Below are positions 42,173 through 51,444 of a stretch of DNA of 64,000 bases, piece by piece. Source of the DNA: Hyalangium versicolor (lineage in GTDB: Bacteria > Myxococcota > Myxococcia > Myxococcales > Myxococcaceae); contig NZ_JAHXBF010000037.1 of the NCBI RefSeq assembly GCF_020103695.1, positions 46,266 through 110,265 of the forward strand. The letters are read 5' to 3'. Below the pieces are notes generated by a model, which did not search any database, was not told the origin of the DNA, and worked only from the letters and a program-made list of their open reading frames with translations. The translations under genes were made by a program, and so were the position numbers. Position 1 is the stretch's first letter, and the number at the start of each line of letters is the position of its first letter.

Positions 42173-45100
42173 ATGCAGCACTCTGGGATTTCCGTCCTCC
42201 GCCAGCTCTGCTTCGGCCTCGTGGTGTTGGGCCTCGCGGGCGGCGCTCATGCCGAACTCGGCAACCCCTCCACCAACACCGCCGCCTGCTGCCAGCTCAC
42301 CACGTCGCTCGTGAACGACGTGCTGCGCGGCAAGGATGTCTCTGGCGATGAGCGCTTCTTCAGCACCGACGGCGCTTCGCCCAACATCCACTTCCTGGTG
42401 GATGCCTCCAGCTCCATGCGCGAGCTGCCTCAGGTCGTCAACAGCAACCACGAGGCCTTCTTCAAGGACACGATCAACGGCTGCGAGAACCCGAGCCTGG
42501 ATGCGTACTCGGCCAGCCGCGGCTGGGATCCGAGCTTCAAGTACCCGGTGCCGGATCCGGGCACGGGCTTCGCCGCGGATCCGGGCTACCCCAACCTGTT
42601 CCAGGATGAGAAGTTCTACGCGTACCTGTACTGGACCGACAGCACCAACCCGCCTCCCCAGTGGAACTCGGCGGCGGAGGTCTGCCAGGCGCGCGTGGTG
42701 AATTGGAACACAACGGGCGCGGCCGACTACAACCGCTGCCTGGAGTGCCTGAGCACCAAGGGCTATTGGAAGGAGAAGGACGCCGAGGGCCGCAACAGCG
42801 GCAACCAGACGAGCCTGGACTTCGTGTTCTGGGGCCGCTTCCTGAACTTCAACCCGCCCAAGTACGTCGCCGCGAAGGCGGTGCTCAAGTCCATCCTCAA
42901 GGACGTGAAGCGGGTGCGCGTGGGCCTGAGCAACTTCGCGCTCAACAGCAACCCCGCGCTGACCATCCCGCTGCGGCCGCAGGGGCCTTCGTGCTCGGCC
43001 ATCGTCAGTGACTCGACCGCGTTCAACGGCCTGCGCGAGGACTACATCGACGCGATCAACCACCTGTCCTTCAACACGGGCACGCCGCTGGGGCGCTCGC
43101 TGCTCAACGTGGGCTATTACTTCACCTCGGACAAGAGCGTGTACGAGACCGACTTCGGCTTTGGCTCGGCCTACAACTACCCGTCGGAGTTCGCCAACGC
43201 GGCGCTCATCTCGCCTGACCGCAGCGTGTGCTGGGGCTGCCAGAGCACGTCCGTCATCATCATCACGGATGGCGAGCCGAGCGGAGACTCCGTGTCCCTG
43301 GCGATGGCGGCCAAGCTGCGCGCGCTCAACGGTGGCCCCGTGTACTGCCCGGCGAGCCAGCCGTGCGCCTCGGGCCCCTTGCCCTCCAACCGGGACATGG
43401 GCCCCAGCGACACCGTGCTCACCGATGACAACCAGAACTACTACCTGGATGACGTGGCGAAGTTCCTCTACGAGAAGGACCTTCAGCACCACGTGCCCGA
43501 TCAGGTGGGCGATCTCAACACGGAGAAGCAGCAGCGGATCGTCACCTATACGGTGGGCTTCGGCGTGAAGAGCAACCTGCTCAAGCACACCGCTGAGGTG
43601 GGCGGCGGCCTGTATTACACGACCCAGGACGCCAACAGCCTCAAGCAGGCGCTGCTGGACATCATCAACACCGTGCAGACGCGCGCCACCTCGTTCTCGA
43701 GCCCCGCGGCCAGTGCGCTCCAGGTGGGCGGCGCCAGCGGCACGGTGGTGCCTCGCTTCGAGCCGGCGCGCTCGAAGACGGAGCCGTGGAAGGGTTCCCT
43801 CTACCGCTTCAAGGAGAGCCCCGAGCGCCTGCTGGGCTGCGATCCGATGAACCCTGCCGCGGGCGGGGACCTCAACCAGGATGGAGATTGCGATGACACG
43901 CTGATGATCGACAAGGCGGGGGACGCCGTCACCGAGGACGAGGAGGGCCACTTCGTGAAGCTGCTCTCGCCGCTCGTGCCGGCCCAGCCCATCTGGGAGG
44001 CCGGTGAGAAGCTGCACGCCGAGGGCCCCACCCGGTGGAAGACCCGCCGCATCTACACCCTCATCGACAACAACGTTCCCGGCGGGGACGGCAAGCTGGA
44101 CTCGCGGGACACGCCTGTGGAGTTCACCGAGGCCAACGCGGCGCTGCTGCGCGAGTACCTGGGCATCAGCGACAACCCGGCCGCGTGCCAGGACCTTGCC
44201 GACCGGCTGGGGCTCCCGAGTCTGTCCGCCATGGACTGCGCGAAGCTCGTGATCCGCTGGTACCGCGGCGCGGACGCGCTCAACCCCGACCCGCTCCTGC
44301 AGGGACAGGATCGGCCCTTCCTGCTCGGCGACATCTTCCACTCGTCGCCGGCCGCCGTGGATCCACCCATGCCCAAGAGCTTCTGCTCCTTCTCCACGCA
44401 GTGCCTGTCGGCGCTCTTCTCCGGCTCCACGCCGCAGCAGAACGGCTACACGACGCCGGGCCGCACGGACGTGCTCGCCTACGACAAGTACGAGTACGAG
44501 GCGGGCAAGCGCGACAAGGTGCTCCTGGTGGGCGCCAACGACGGCATGCTGCACTCCTTCCTCAACGGCACCAAGGTGAGCAGCTCGGATGACGTGGATC
44601 CGTTCACCGGCCAGCGGAAGTACGACGACGGCACGGGCGAGGAGCTGTGGGCCTTCATCCCTCCGGACCTGCTGCCCAAGCTGCGTCCCAACATCGGCAA
44701 GCACGCCTACTTCGTGGACGGCACGGCCATGGTGCGAGACGTGTGGATCGACGGGGTGGGCGGGGCTAAGGACAACAAGAAGCAGTGGGAGGAGTACCGC
44801 ACGGTCGCCGTGGTGGGCACCGGCCGGGGCGGTGTGCACCGCTTCGCGCTGGACCTGACGCGCGTGCTCGGCCACAACCCGGGAGACACCGCCAACCTGG
44901 CGCCGAGCCAGCAGGGAGACTTCCTGTGGATGTGGCCGCAGCCGTGCGATGCGCTCGCTCTGCAGGTGGGCGAGAGCTTCACCAGCTTCGCGCCGCGCCC
45001 GCCGCCCATCGGCCCGGTGGCGCTCACCGATGATGCGGATCAGGCCCTGCGCGCCTTCTCGGGCGACAGCGACAACCCCGGCACGGGGCCGTGGCTGATC

Positions 45101-46582
45101 GACAACACGCCCGCTCGCGAGCGGTGGGTGGTGGCGCTCAACGGAGGCTTCGACGAGCACATGCTTCGTGGCCGGGGCATGGCCCTCGTGGATCTCCAGA
45201 GCGGCCACACCGTGTGGAGCTTCTTCCATGGAGACGGCCAGAGCCGCTCGGAGCACCTGCGTTACCCGATCGGCGCGGGCCTCTCGATGATGGACATCGG
45301 CAAGGCGGACAGTCCGCTCGTGGATGCGGACACGCTGTGGGACTCGGCCACCGTGGGTGACTATGGCGGGCAGCTGTGGATGGTGCGCCTGTGGAAGCCG
45401 GGCGTGTGGAACGCGGGCAAGGGCCAGGTGGACAACTGGTTCGCGGCGCGCGCCTTCCGCGTGGCCAACCTGGCCGGGAAGACGGGCGATGCGGAGGCCC
45501 TGCGCGCTCCGTTCAGCTTCATGACCGTGAACACCCTGCAGCCCGATACCGGCTTCCTGCGCACCTTCGTGGGCACTGGCGACCGGGAGAACCTGCTGGA
45601 GAAGGGCACTGCCTGCCGCCTGTCCAACCCGCGCGCCTGCGCGGTGCAGGGCTGCGCCGTCAACAACACGCTCACCGTCCAGCGCGGAGGCTCCACGCTC
45701 TACACCACGAGCGCGGCGTACAGTGGCTACCACTACACCTCGGGCACCGAGTCCGTGGGTTCGCAGGGCAACTCGTGCGCGGGCGCGGAGGTGACGCTCA
45801 CCTGGAACAACGATGCGGCCAACGGCTGCCTCAACACCAACGACGGCTCCATCCACTACACATGCGATGGAGACACCTCCTCGTGGAGCTGCCGCGACGA
45901 GACCAACACCTGGGCGCAGCTCAACCTCGTCCAGGACACGCAGCCGTACCCGCAGCGCTACTACGGCGTGTGGACGTACGGCGGCACGGCGCCCACGCGC
46001 CGCTTCGACACCGATGCCGAGGCCTCCGCGTATGACGACAGCCTGCTCACGGACAGCGACTTGCTGGACGTCGGCCAGTTCGACAACTCGGGCCAGGTCA
46101 CCAGCAGCCCCCAGGCGGCGGTGCCCACGGGCAAGGGTTGGTACATCCAGTACGCGCTGGACAACGAGCGCACCGGCACCAGCGGCACGCTGCAGGCCGG
46201 CTGCGTGCTGTGGAGCTCCTTCGAGCCCAGCGGCGCCACGGCGGCGGTGTGCTCGACGACGGGCACCAACGTGGCGCGGCTGTACCAGGCCAACTTCGCC
46301 ACGGGCCTGGCCAACTGCGCGGTGGGCTTCTACGACAAGGGCCAGGACCAGTGGGCGCGCTACACCGAGAGCACCACCGTGGCGGCTCCCGCCGAGCCGG
46401 CGATGCAGGTCTCCATCGGCGGCGGCGAGGTGGTGCTCGGCATCAGCCAGCAGGGGCCCGGCCAGTCCACGCGCGCGCAGATCCAGCGCAGCGACGAGGG
46501 CGTGAAGTCGCTCTACCAGTTGGAGCTCGACCCTCGCGGCCACGGCTGCCGCCACGAGGGCGTGGCCACGCTCTGCGACTGA
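42173..46582 (+). CDS. PilY1-like type IV pilus tip/biogenesis protein
   Basis: 1469 aa from ATG 42173. Sec signal peptide (cut after GGAHA, about residue 28). N-terminal VWA domain with a MIDAS-like DASSS (about residue 77) and SVIIITDGEPSG. A DxNxDGDxDD calcium-type loop lies near residue 566. The C-terminal half (about 700-1150) is a PilC-type beta-propeller with KVLLVGANDGMLHSFLNGT, GEELWAFIPPDLLPKL and TVAVVGTGRGGVHRFALD. Many cysteines suggest disulfides. PilY1 proteins cap type IV pili and help S-motility. It stands alone here, without the minor pilin genes that often accompany pilY1. Confidence 0.9.
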   Translation: MQHSGISVLRQLCFGLVVLGLAGGAHAELGNPSTNTAACCQLTTSLVNDVLRGKDVSGDERFFSTDGASPNIHFLVDASSSMRELPQVVNSNHEAFFKDTINGCENPSLDAYSASRGWDPSFKYPVPDPGTGFAADPGYPNLFQDEKFYAYLYWTDSTNPPPQWNSAAEVCQARVVNWNTTGAADYNRCLECLSTKGYWKEKDAEGRNSGNQTSLDFVFWGRFLNFNPPKYVAAKAVLKSILKDVKRVRVGLSNFALNSNPALTIPLRPQGPSCSAIVSDSTAFNGLREDYIDAINHLSFNTGTPLGRSLLNVGYYFTSDKSVYETDFGFGSAYNYPSEFANAALISPDRSVCWGCQSTSVIIITDGEPSGDSVSLAMAAKLRALNGGPVYCPASQPCASGPLPSNRDMGPSDTVLTDDNQNYYLDDVAKFLYEKDLQHHVPDQVGDLNTEKQQRIVTYTVGFGVKSNLLKHTAEVGGGLYYTTQDANSLKQALLDIINTVQTRATSFSSPAASALQVGGASGTVVPRFEPARSKTEPWKGSLYRFKESPERLLGCDPMNPAAGGDLNQDGDCDDTLMIDKAGDAVTEDEEGHFVKLLSPLVPAQPIWEAGEKLHAEGPTRWKTRRIYTLIDNNVPGGDGKLDSRDTPVEFTEANAALLREYLGISDNPAACQDLADRLGLPSLSAMDCAKLVIRWYRGADALNPDPLLQGQDRPFLLGDIFHSSPAAVDPPMPKSFCSFSTQCLSALFSGSTPQQNGYTTPGRTDVLAYDKYEYEAGKRDKVLLVGANDGMLHSFLNGTKVSSSDDVDPFTGQRKYDDGTGEELWAFIPPDLLPKLRPNIGKHAYFVDGTAMVRDVWIDGVGGAKDNKKQWEEYRTVAVVGTGRGGVHRFALDLTRVLGHNPGDTANLAPSQQGDFLWMWPQPCDALALQVGESFTSFAPRPPPIGPVALTDDADQALRAFSGDSDNPGTGPWLIDNTPARERWVVALNGGFDEHMLRGRGMALVDLQSGHTVWSFFHGDGQSRSEHLRYPIGAGLSMMDIGKADSPLVDADTLWDSATVGDYGGQLWMVRLWKPGVWNAGKGQVDNWFAARAFRVANLAGKTGDAEALRAPFSFMTVNTLQPDTGFLRTFVGTGDRENLLEKGTACRLSNPRACAVQGCAVNNTLTVQRGGSTLYTTSAAYSGYHYTSGTESVGSQGNSCAGAEVTLTWNNDAANGCLNTNDGSIHYTCDGDTSSWSCRDETNTWAQLNLVQDTQPYPQRYYGVWTYGGTAPTRRFDTDAEASAYDDSLLTDSDLLDVGQFDNSGQVTSSPQAAVPTGKGWYIQYALDNERTGTSGTLQAGCVLWSSFEPSGATAAVCSTTGTNVARLYQANFATGLANCAVGFYDKGQDQWARYTESTTVAAPAEPAMQVSIGGGEVVLGISQQGPGQSTRAQIQRSDEGVKSLYQLELDPRGHGCRHEGVATLCD

Positions 46583-46602
46583 GAGAGGCGGGCTGAAAGC
46601 AC

Positions 46603-46639
46603 GAAGGGCTCGGAACCCACTCGAGGCTCCGAGCCCTTC
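46603..46639. terminator. Perfect 12-bp hairpin between convergent genes
   Basis: GAAGGGCTCGGA and TCCGAGCCCTTC (46603-46614, 46628-46639) with a 13-nt loop, between the PilY1-like gene and the TPR lipoprotein gene. It can terminate both. Confidence 0.75.
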
Positions 46640-46674
46640 TCATGTGCGGGCCTGAATGTCCGGGCCCGTGGGGC

Positions 46675-47619
46675 CTACTTGTTGGGAGCCGGCGTCGGAG
46701 CCGGAGGCTGCGCGGCTTCCTTGGCCGCCTTCTCCGCGGCCTGCTTGGCCTTGAACTTCTCCTGCTTCTCCTTGAAGACGTTCGTGAGGTCCTCGTACTG
46801 CTTCTGATACTCCTGGGCCTTCTTCAGGTGCTCGGCGGCCTGGGCCATCGCCTCGGCGGACTTGGCCTTGTTCTTGTTGGTGCGCGCCTCGGCCTCCAGC
46901 GTCGTCTGCTGCTGTTGCTCGTACTGGATGTACTTCGCCATCACGATGCGCTTGTTGATGTACGTGAAGGGATAGTCCGGGTTGAGCGCGACGACCTGAT
47001 CCAGGTACGCGATGGCCTTGTCCAGGTGCTCGGGCACCGCGGTGGCCTGCGCGTTCTCCGTGCCGCCGCGCTTGGAGTAGATGGCCGCCAGCCAGCCCAG
47101 GCTCGCCTCGTCCTTCGGGTTGAGCTTGAGGGCCTCGTTGAACTTGGCCTCGGCCTGATCCAGGTTGCCGGCCTGGCGGTACTGGTCGGCGATCACCCGG
47201 TACAGCTCCGACTTCTCCTCGTTGGTGCCCTTGGTCGCGAGCACCTGGAGCAGCGCCTTCTCGGCGTCCTCGACCTTGCCGGCCTGGCGGAACTCGTCCG
47301 CGGCCACGCGGTACAGGTCCGTCTTCTCCGTGGGGTTCTTCACGAACTCCACGTACTTCAGCAGGGCCTCGCCGGCCTTCTCGTGCTCGCCGACTTGCTG
47401 GTGGGCGAAGGCCTTCTCCTTCCAGGACTTCTCCTGGTTGGGGTCCGCCTGGAGCGACAGCTCATACTCGGCGGCGGCCTGCTTGAACTCCTTCTTGTTG
47501 AAGTGGTTGGTGGCCTTGATGCGGTGCTCCTTGGCGGGATCGGGCGCACCCTCGCAGCCCAGCGTCCCCGTCAGGGTGAGCACTCCCAGCACCAGCCCCA
47601 CTCTTCCCAGTTTCTTCAT
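46675..47619 (-). CDS. TPR-repeat lipoprotein
   Basis: 314 aa. ATG 47619 is preferred over 47625 because the AAAGG Shine-Dalgarno then sits 7 nt upstream. Lipobox TGTLGC. Five or so TPR units cover about residues 28-215 (ATNHFNKKEFKQAAAEYELS, AGKVEDAEKALLQV, AGNLDQAEAKFNEALKLNPK, LDKAIAYLDQVVALNPDYPF). A long Lys/Glu/Gln-rich helix (AEAMAQAAEHLKKAQEYQKQ) and a Pro-Ala tail follow. The arrangement recalls outer-membrane TPR lipoproteins such as Tgl that help PilQ assembly, but this one is longer and no equivalence is claimed. Confidence 0.82.
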   Translation of the reverse strand: MKKLGRVGLVLGVLTLTGTLGCEGAPDPAKEHRIKATNHFNKKEFKQAAAEYELSLQADPNQEKSWKEKAFAHQQVGEHEKAGEALLKYVEFVKNPTEKTDLYRVAADEFRQAGKVEDAEKALLQVLATKGTNEEKSELYRVIADQYRQAGNLDQAEAKFNEALKLNPKDEASLGWLAAIYSKRGGTENAQATAVPEHLDKAIAYLDQVVALNPDYPFTYINKRIVMAKYIQYEQQQQTTLEAEARTNKNKAKSAEAMAQAAEHLKKAQEYQKQYEDLTNVFKEKQEKFKAKQAAEKAAKEAAQPPAPTPAPNK

Positions 47620-48270
47620 GCACATGCCTTTCGAGCGGTGCCGGGGATCAGCGATCTCGGCACGGTTTGAAAATGGATTGGCTCCGAGCACGCGGCGCGC
47701 GGCCCCGTGAGGCGCGGCAGCATACCCGAAGTCCATTGGTGTGCCCCCCTCCCTGGTGGGCTCCTCTGGCCTCTACCCGAGAGAGGGGGCAAAAGGAACG
47801 CCACTCTTCCACCCTGGAGAGCAGGCGGCCCGGAGTGGGCTCCGGAGGGGGGTGAGCGGGGTGGACGCCAAGGATGGAGAGAGTTCTGCCCTCTGTCCTG
47901 GCTCAGGTTCGACCGACCGACCGGTAGTCGCCTGCCTCGCCAAGGGTGACCCGGCAAGGCAAGGTGGTCGTCACCCAACCACCGGCGGGATAGCGCCCGA
48001 GTGCTGCGTTGATGCCTTCGCCGTATCCGGCTCGGCCCAGTGGTGCATACGAGGTGGGCGCGCGGCGAGCGACCAGGCAGGATCATCGCCGCGGCGCAGC
48101 GCTACGTAGGGAGGGAGCAGGGACGCAGCGGGCATGCAGGCGTCAGCGTCGGGAGGAAGGCTATCCCCGTAGGACGTCCGGAGGTGAAGCACGAGCGCCA
48201 CCCAGCGGTTCCTCCTCTTCTCCGTGGCGCCCCTTTACCCTGCTCACCTGCTCGCACGAAGGGGTGATGC
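47620..48270. other. 651-bp intergenic region without a convincing gene
   Basis: Only short ORFs without family likeness or Shine-Dalgarno sites are present. The sequence is less GC-biased by codon phase than neighbouring genes and contains small direct repeats (CGAC units near 47918; GGCAA units near 47950). It holds the promoters of the TPR lipoprotein (minus) and the SitA5-like toxin (plus). Confidence 0.5.
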
Positions 48271-49626
48271 ATGCTGCCGTGGCGGACTCTCTGGAAAGCC
48301 GAAGCGCTGTTGATGGTGTTCGTCCTTGGGTGTGCTGGCACCTCTCGGGTTCCCCTCGTGGAGTACACCGGCCAAGGTAAAGCCGTCGTCCACGTACCCC
48401 GCACGGCAGACCTGCCCCCGGTGGTGCTAGAGGAAGGGGAGTCCCAGCAGGCTGTCAGGCACCTTGCGAGCGAGGTGCGGTTGAGAGGCACGCCGCGCCA
48501 GACGGTGGAGACGGCGTTTCAGATGGATCCGCAGAGCGGCAATTACCTCTACCTCCAGCGGGAGAAGAAGCTGGTGCCAGCAGGGCCCGGCGAGTCCTGG
48601 GACGGTACGTTGACGAAAGAGGAGCTTGCGCTGGCGGAACGCTATCGACTCTGGTGCCGGAGCGCCTACCACTTCTATGGAGACTGTCTCGGGGGCGCGC
48701 TGGTGGCAGGGCGCTACCTGGACATGCAAGGCCGTTACGTCTGGGCGCTGGCCATGAGCAAGAGCCCCGTCCTGGACGAGATGAAAAAGGCGCTCGGAGG
48801 GATGGTGGAATTCCGCGCGCTCCTCAGCGCGGCCCTGTGGACGTTGGGTTCCATGCTGCTGATCCTGCTGCTCAACCCCGTGGCACCGGGGTTGGTGGCG
48901 GTGTTGGGCGTCGGGATTCTCCTGTATGTGGGCTATGACACGCTCCGCAACCTGGTGACGGGCTGGGCGGAGTTGACGGAGGCGGCGAAGGTCGCAACCA
49001 CCTTCGAGCAGCTCCGCGACGCGGGCGAGCGCTTCGGCAGGATTCTCGGGAGCGAGTCCGCGCGTGCGTTGGTCATGCTGTTGGTTGCGGCCATTGGCGC
49101 GACGGCGCAGCAGTTTGCGGCGAAGGTGCCGACGCTGCCCGGCTCGGCGCAGGTGGCCATGCAGGCCGAGGGGCAGGCAGGATTCTCTCTTTCCGCCCTG
49201 GGGGCGGTGGAGGAGATCGCGGTCAGTGCCGAGGGTGTCAGCATCACGCTGCCCGCGAACGCGGTGGCCATGGGGGCGAGTGGCAGTAGCAGCACGGGCC
49301 CCTGCATCGAGACGCACCACATCGCTACCATCTGCAACGAGAAGTCCACCGCGCGTGGGGGCCAGTGGACGCCGCGCTTCCGGGAGATCTTCGCCAGGGC
49401 CGGGATGACGCTGGATGACCCGGCGAACAAGATGCCTCTGCCTGGGCATTACGGACCCCACCCCGAGCGTTATCACCAGATCGTCTACGACGTGCTGGAA
49501 GATGCAACGGTTGCCTGTCGCAGCGCCGTGGTGTGCCGTGAGAGGCTGACGAGGGCCCTCAAGCGACTGGCGGATCAGATTGCTACGCCGGGGACAGAAT
49601 TGAACCAACTCGTCACCCGGCGGTAG
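48271..49626 (+). CDS. SitA5-like lipoprotein polymorphic toxin with AHH nuclease tip
   Basis: 451 aa from ATG 48271 (GAAGGGG upstream). Lipobox FVLGC (Cys21). The delivery part has a SEVRLRGTPRQTVETAFQ-type region, then LWCRSAYHFYGDCLGGALV, GGMVEFRALLSAALWTLGSM and hydrophobic helices (LLILLLNPVAPGLVAVLGVG; ALVMLLVAAIGATAQQ), as in SitA5-family toxins of Myxococcus that move between kin cells by outer-membrane exchange. The C-terminal 105 residues are an AHH-type HNH/His-Me nuclease: ETHHIATICN and GHYGPHPERYHQIVYDVLED. The Imm11-like gene follows after 18 bp. Predicted: kills recipients lacking the cognate immunity protein by nucleic-acid cleavage. Confidence 0.82.
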   Translation: MLPWRTLWKAEALLMVFVLGCAGTSRVPLVEYTGQGKAVVHVPRTADLPPVVLEEGESQQAVRHLASEVRLRGTPRQTVETAFQMDPQSGNYLYLQREKKLVPAGPGESWDGTLTKEELALAERYRLWCRSAYHFYGDCLGGALVAGRYLDMQGRYVWALAMSKSPVLDEMKKALGGMVEFRALLSAALWTLGSMLLILLLNPVAPGLVAVLGVGILLYVGYDTLRNLVTGWAELTEAAKVATTFEQLRDAGERFGRILGSESARALVMLLVAAIGATAQQFAAKVPTLPGSAQVAMQAEGQAGFSLSALGAVEEIAVSAEGVSITLPANAVAMGASGSSSTGPCIETHHIATICNEKSTARGGQWTPRFREIFARAGMTLDDPANKMPLPGHYGPHPERYHQIVYDVLEDATVACRSAVVCRERLTRALKRLADQIATPGTELNQLVTRR

Positions 49627-49644
49627 TCACGCTAAGTGGAGCCC

Positions 49645-50208
49645 ATGTCCAAGCGTTTCTTCAGACTCTCCGATGATGTGAATGTCCCGCATCGCTGGCA
49701 CCTGAACATGCCGACGGACCGTCAGGGCCGAAAGGTGGACGACGCGCAGTTTCGTATCGGGGCACCTGTCCACATCCAGGAACGCTTGAGGATCCCCGTC
49801 GAGATTGCGGGCAAGCCGTTGGACTACACGGAGGCAGGCATCCGCATCCCGGTGATCCATGTCCGGGTTGCGTCCATGTTCGCGGAGCTGGCCCCGGATG
49901 ATGTCCAACTGCTCCCCGTGGATGTGGAGGACCAACCGGATCAGTACCTCATCCTCGTTGCCACACGTCTCATCCGCTGCATCGACGAACAGGCGTCCCG
50001 GATCGAACTCTGGACACACGAGGACGGAGTGCCCGACAAGATCGGTCATTATTTCTCCGTGCGGGATCTACGCATCGACAAGTCCAAAGTGGGAAACACC
50101 AAGGTCTTCCGTCTCGAGGGGTGGACGGGCCCGCTCATCGTCTCCGAGGAGCTCCACGACGCCTTGGCGCGAATGGGCGCGATAGGCGCGAGGTTTGAGG
50201 AGGTCTAA
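49645..50208 (+). CDS. Imm11-family immunity protein
   Basis: 187 aa from ATG 49645 (a GTG at 49636 is possible). It fits the imm11/DUF1629-type pattern: FRLSDDVNVPHRWHLNMPTD, FRIGAPVHIQERLRIPVEIA, PLDYTEAGIRIPVIHVRVAS, ELAPDDVQLLPVDVE, RIELWTHEDG, GHYFSVRDLRIDKSKV and VFRLEGWTGPLIVSEELHDA. No signal peptide, so it acts in the cytosol against the nuclease tip encoded just upstream. Pairing of an AHH toxin with Imm11 is a known myxobacterial arrangement. Confidence 0.85.
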   Translation: MSKRFFRLSDDVNVPHRWHLNMPTDRQGRKVDDAQFRIGAPVHIQERLRIPVEIAGKPLDYTEAGIRIPVIHVRVASMFAELAPDDVQLLPVDVEDQPDQYLILVATRLIRCIDEQASRIELWTHEDGVPDKIGHYFSVRDLRIDKSKVGNTKVFRLEGWTGPLIVSEELHDALARMGAIGARFEEV

Positions 50209-50437
50209 TAACCTCGGGTGGCTGAGCTATTGGTCTGCTGCTGCCGCGAAAGCCATCGGGTTCCCAGACCCGGCTCGCGACGCCGAGTTGCTCAAGCGGG
50301 CGCGTCGCACGCCGTCGGGCGGATGGGTCGTGCAACTCACCGATGCACCGCTCGACCTCGACAACCCCGCCCACCTGGACGCGCTCAAACGCGCCTACGA
50401 GCGCTTCCCGCAGATCGGCGGGCGCGACTCTCCGTGA
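50209..50437 (+). pseudogene. C-terminal remnant of a DUF5953 immunity gene
   Basis: Directly after the Imm11 stop, the DNA encodes the last about 74 residues of a DUF5953 protein (LGWLSYWSAAAAKAIGFPDP, LKRARRTPSGGWVVQLTDAP, YERFPQIGGR, stop). By eye about 61 of 74 residues match the intact protein at 6525-7283. The first 180 residues are absent and there is no start codon or Shine-Dalgarno, so it is not a functional gene. It marks the end of an older toxin/immunity cassette at this place. Confidence 0.8.
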
Positions 50438-50668
50438 CCGCTCAGCGCATGATCAGTGACTTTTCGTCCAGGAGTGAGATTCACCGGACCCCGTTGCAAG
50501 CGGGGCGTCCACGGACCACCACTGTTGGTGGGCTCGGTCCGCCACAGCGGCCCCCAGCTTCCCAGGGGCGCGTATGCCTGGCTGCGGGTGTGCCAGCAGG
50601 CTCGCGAAGAAAGTAGGCTTGCCGTACCACCTTGCTGGGCTCCGTCCTCCCTTCGCGAGAAGGCGTTC

Positions 50669-50914
50669 ATGAAATCCCTGCTCCCGCTTCTCCTTCTCGG
50701 AGCATCATGCGCTACTCAGCCCCCGGTCAACATGACGGCGCAAGATGCGCCCGTCCCTCGCGGACCGTGGTCGGAAGTGCCCGCCGTCGAGATGCCCACG
50801 GGGGACACCTCCATCCCCATCTCCTTGCTTCGAGATGTCGCGGACGCGTTGCTCAAGCTCCCGGGTGCCAATGTGTGTGACTGGGCAACGCAGCGGCCCA
50901 TCGTGGGCATGTGA
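50669..50914 (+). CDS. Short lipoprotein, possibly the 5' part of a broken JAMM-like lipoprotein
   Basis: 81 aa from ATG 50669. Lipoprotein signal with lipobox LGASC (Cys14). The body is PRGPWSEVPAVEMPTGDTS, ISLLRDVADALLKLPGANVC, CDWATQRPIVGM. It stops at a TGA that overlaps the GTG of the next ORF (50911-50914), and the next ORF continues the same theme in another frame. Either two coupled proteins or one protein split by a one-base frameshift. Confidence 0.5.
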   Translation: MKSLLPLLLLGASCATQPPVNMTAQDAPVPRGPWSEVPAVEMPTGDTSIPISLLRDVADALLKLPGANVCDWATQRPIVGM

Positions 50915-51333
50915 AATGTAGGCCGTTCTTCGTGGTGAAGGATCACGACTATCCACCCGCTCAGGTGTGGATAGTGGGGTACGTCCACAACCATCTCTGC
51001 GCTGCGCCTCCTTCCTCGCGTGATCTCAGCGCATGGCCGACGGATGCGTTCGACCCGTTTGTGGCCATGGCGGAAGTCCGCTTGTGGCCGGGCAACCCGG
51101 CTCCGGCTCGCCACAAGACCACGCCCATTGAGATGGCCTCGGCACTCGTGGCGGAGCGCCAGAACGGCACGCGCATATTCCTCCGTTACTTTCCTACAGG
51201 CGAGATTCAACAGTGGAGTGGGGCCCAGGCCCGCTGGGTGACTCTCGGTCACTGCGCCCCACGCGCATCTACCCCCTATTCCGAGACCCTGCCCCAATGT
51301 CGTGATGGCTCTCTACAACTGTTGCATGAGTAG
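50911..51333 (+). CDS. JAMM/JAB-like metalloprotease-type domain, possibly frameshifted from the upstream lipoprotein
   Basis: 140 aa reading frame, GTG 50911, no signal peptide of its own. It contains VGYVHNHLCAAPPSSRDLSA, close to the HxH-x7-S-x2-D zinc motif of JAB/RadC-type proteins but one residue shorter. FDPFVAMAEVRLWPG and FLRYFPTGEIQQW follow. The upstream 81-aa lipoprotein ends at the place where this domain begins, so an intact relative would be a single exported metalloprotein of about 220 aa. If the frameshift is real this locus is a pseudogene. A possible peptide-cleaving effector. Confidence 0.5.
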   Translation: MKCRPFFVVKDHDYPPAQVWIVGYVHNHLCAAPPSSRDLSAWPTDAFDPFVAMAEVRLWPGNPAPARHKTTPIEMASALVAERQNGTRIFLRYFPTGEIQQWSGAQARWVTLGHCAPRASTPYSETLPQCRDGSLQLLHE

Positions 51334-51444
51334 ACGCATGGCCTGTGGCGACGGCTGGGCAGAAGAGAATCAAGCCTTGAGGAGCATCGGGGCTATGAAA
51401 CGCAGCGGCCAGCGCTCTGGTGCCGGGTGCGATGGAGGAAAGAA

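Noticed and set aside
41918..46555. 1545-aa minus-strand ORF opposite the PilY1-like gene
   Set aside because: It is an antisense shadow produced by GC3 bias: Arg/Ala/His/Leu-rich, no domain, no signal peptide, while the plus strand encodes a clear VWA/PilC protein.
47741..48109. 122-aa ORF in the gap before the SitA5-like gene
   Set aside because: No Shine-Dalgarno, no family likeness, no coding phase bias; treated as intergenic.
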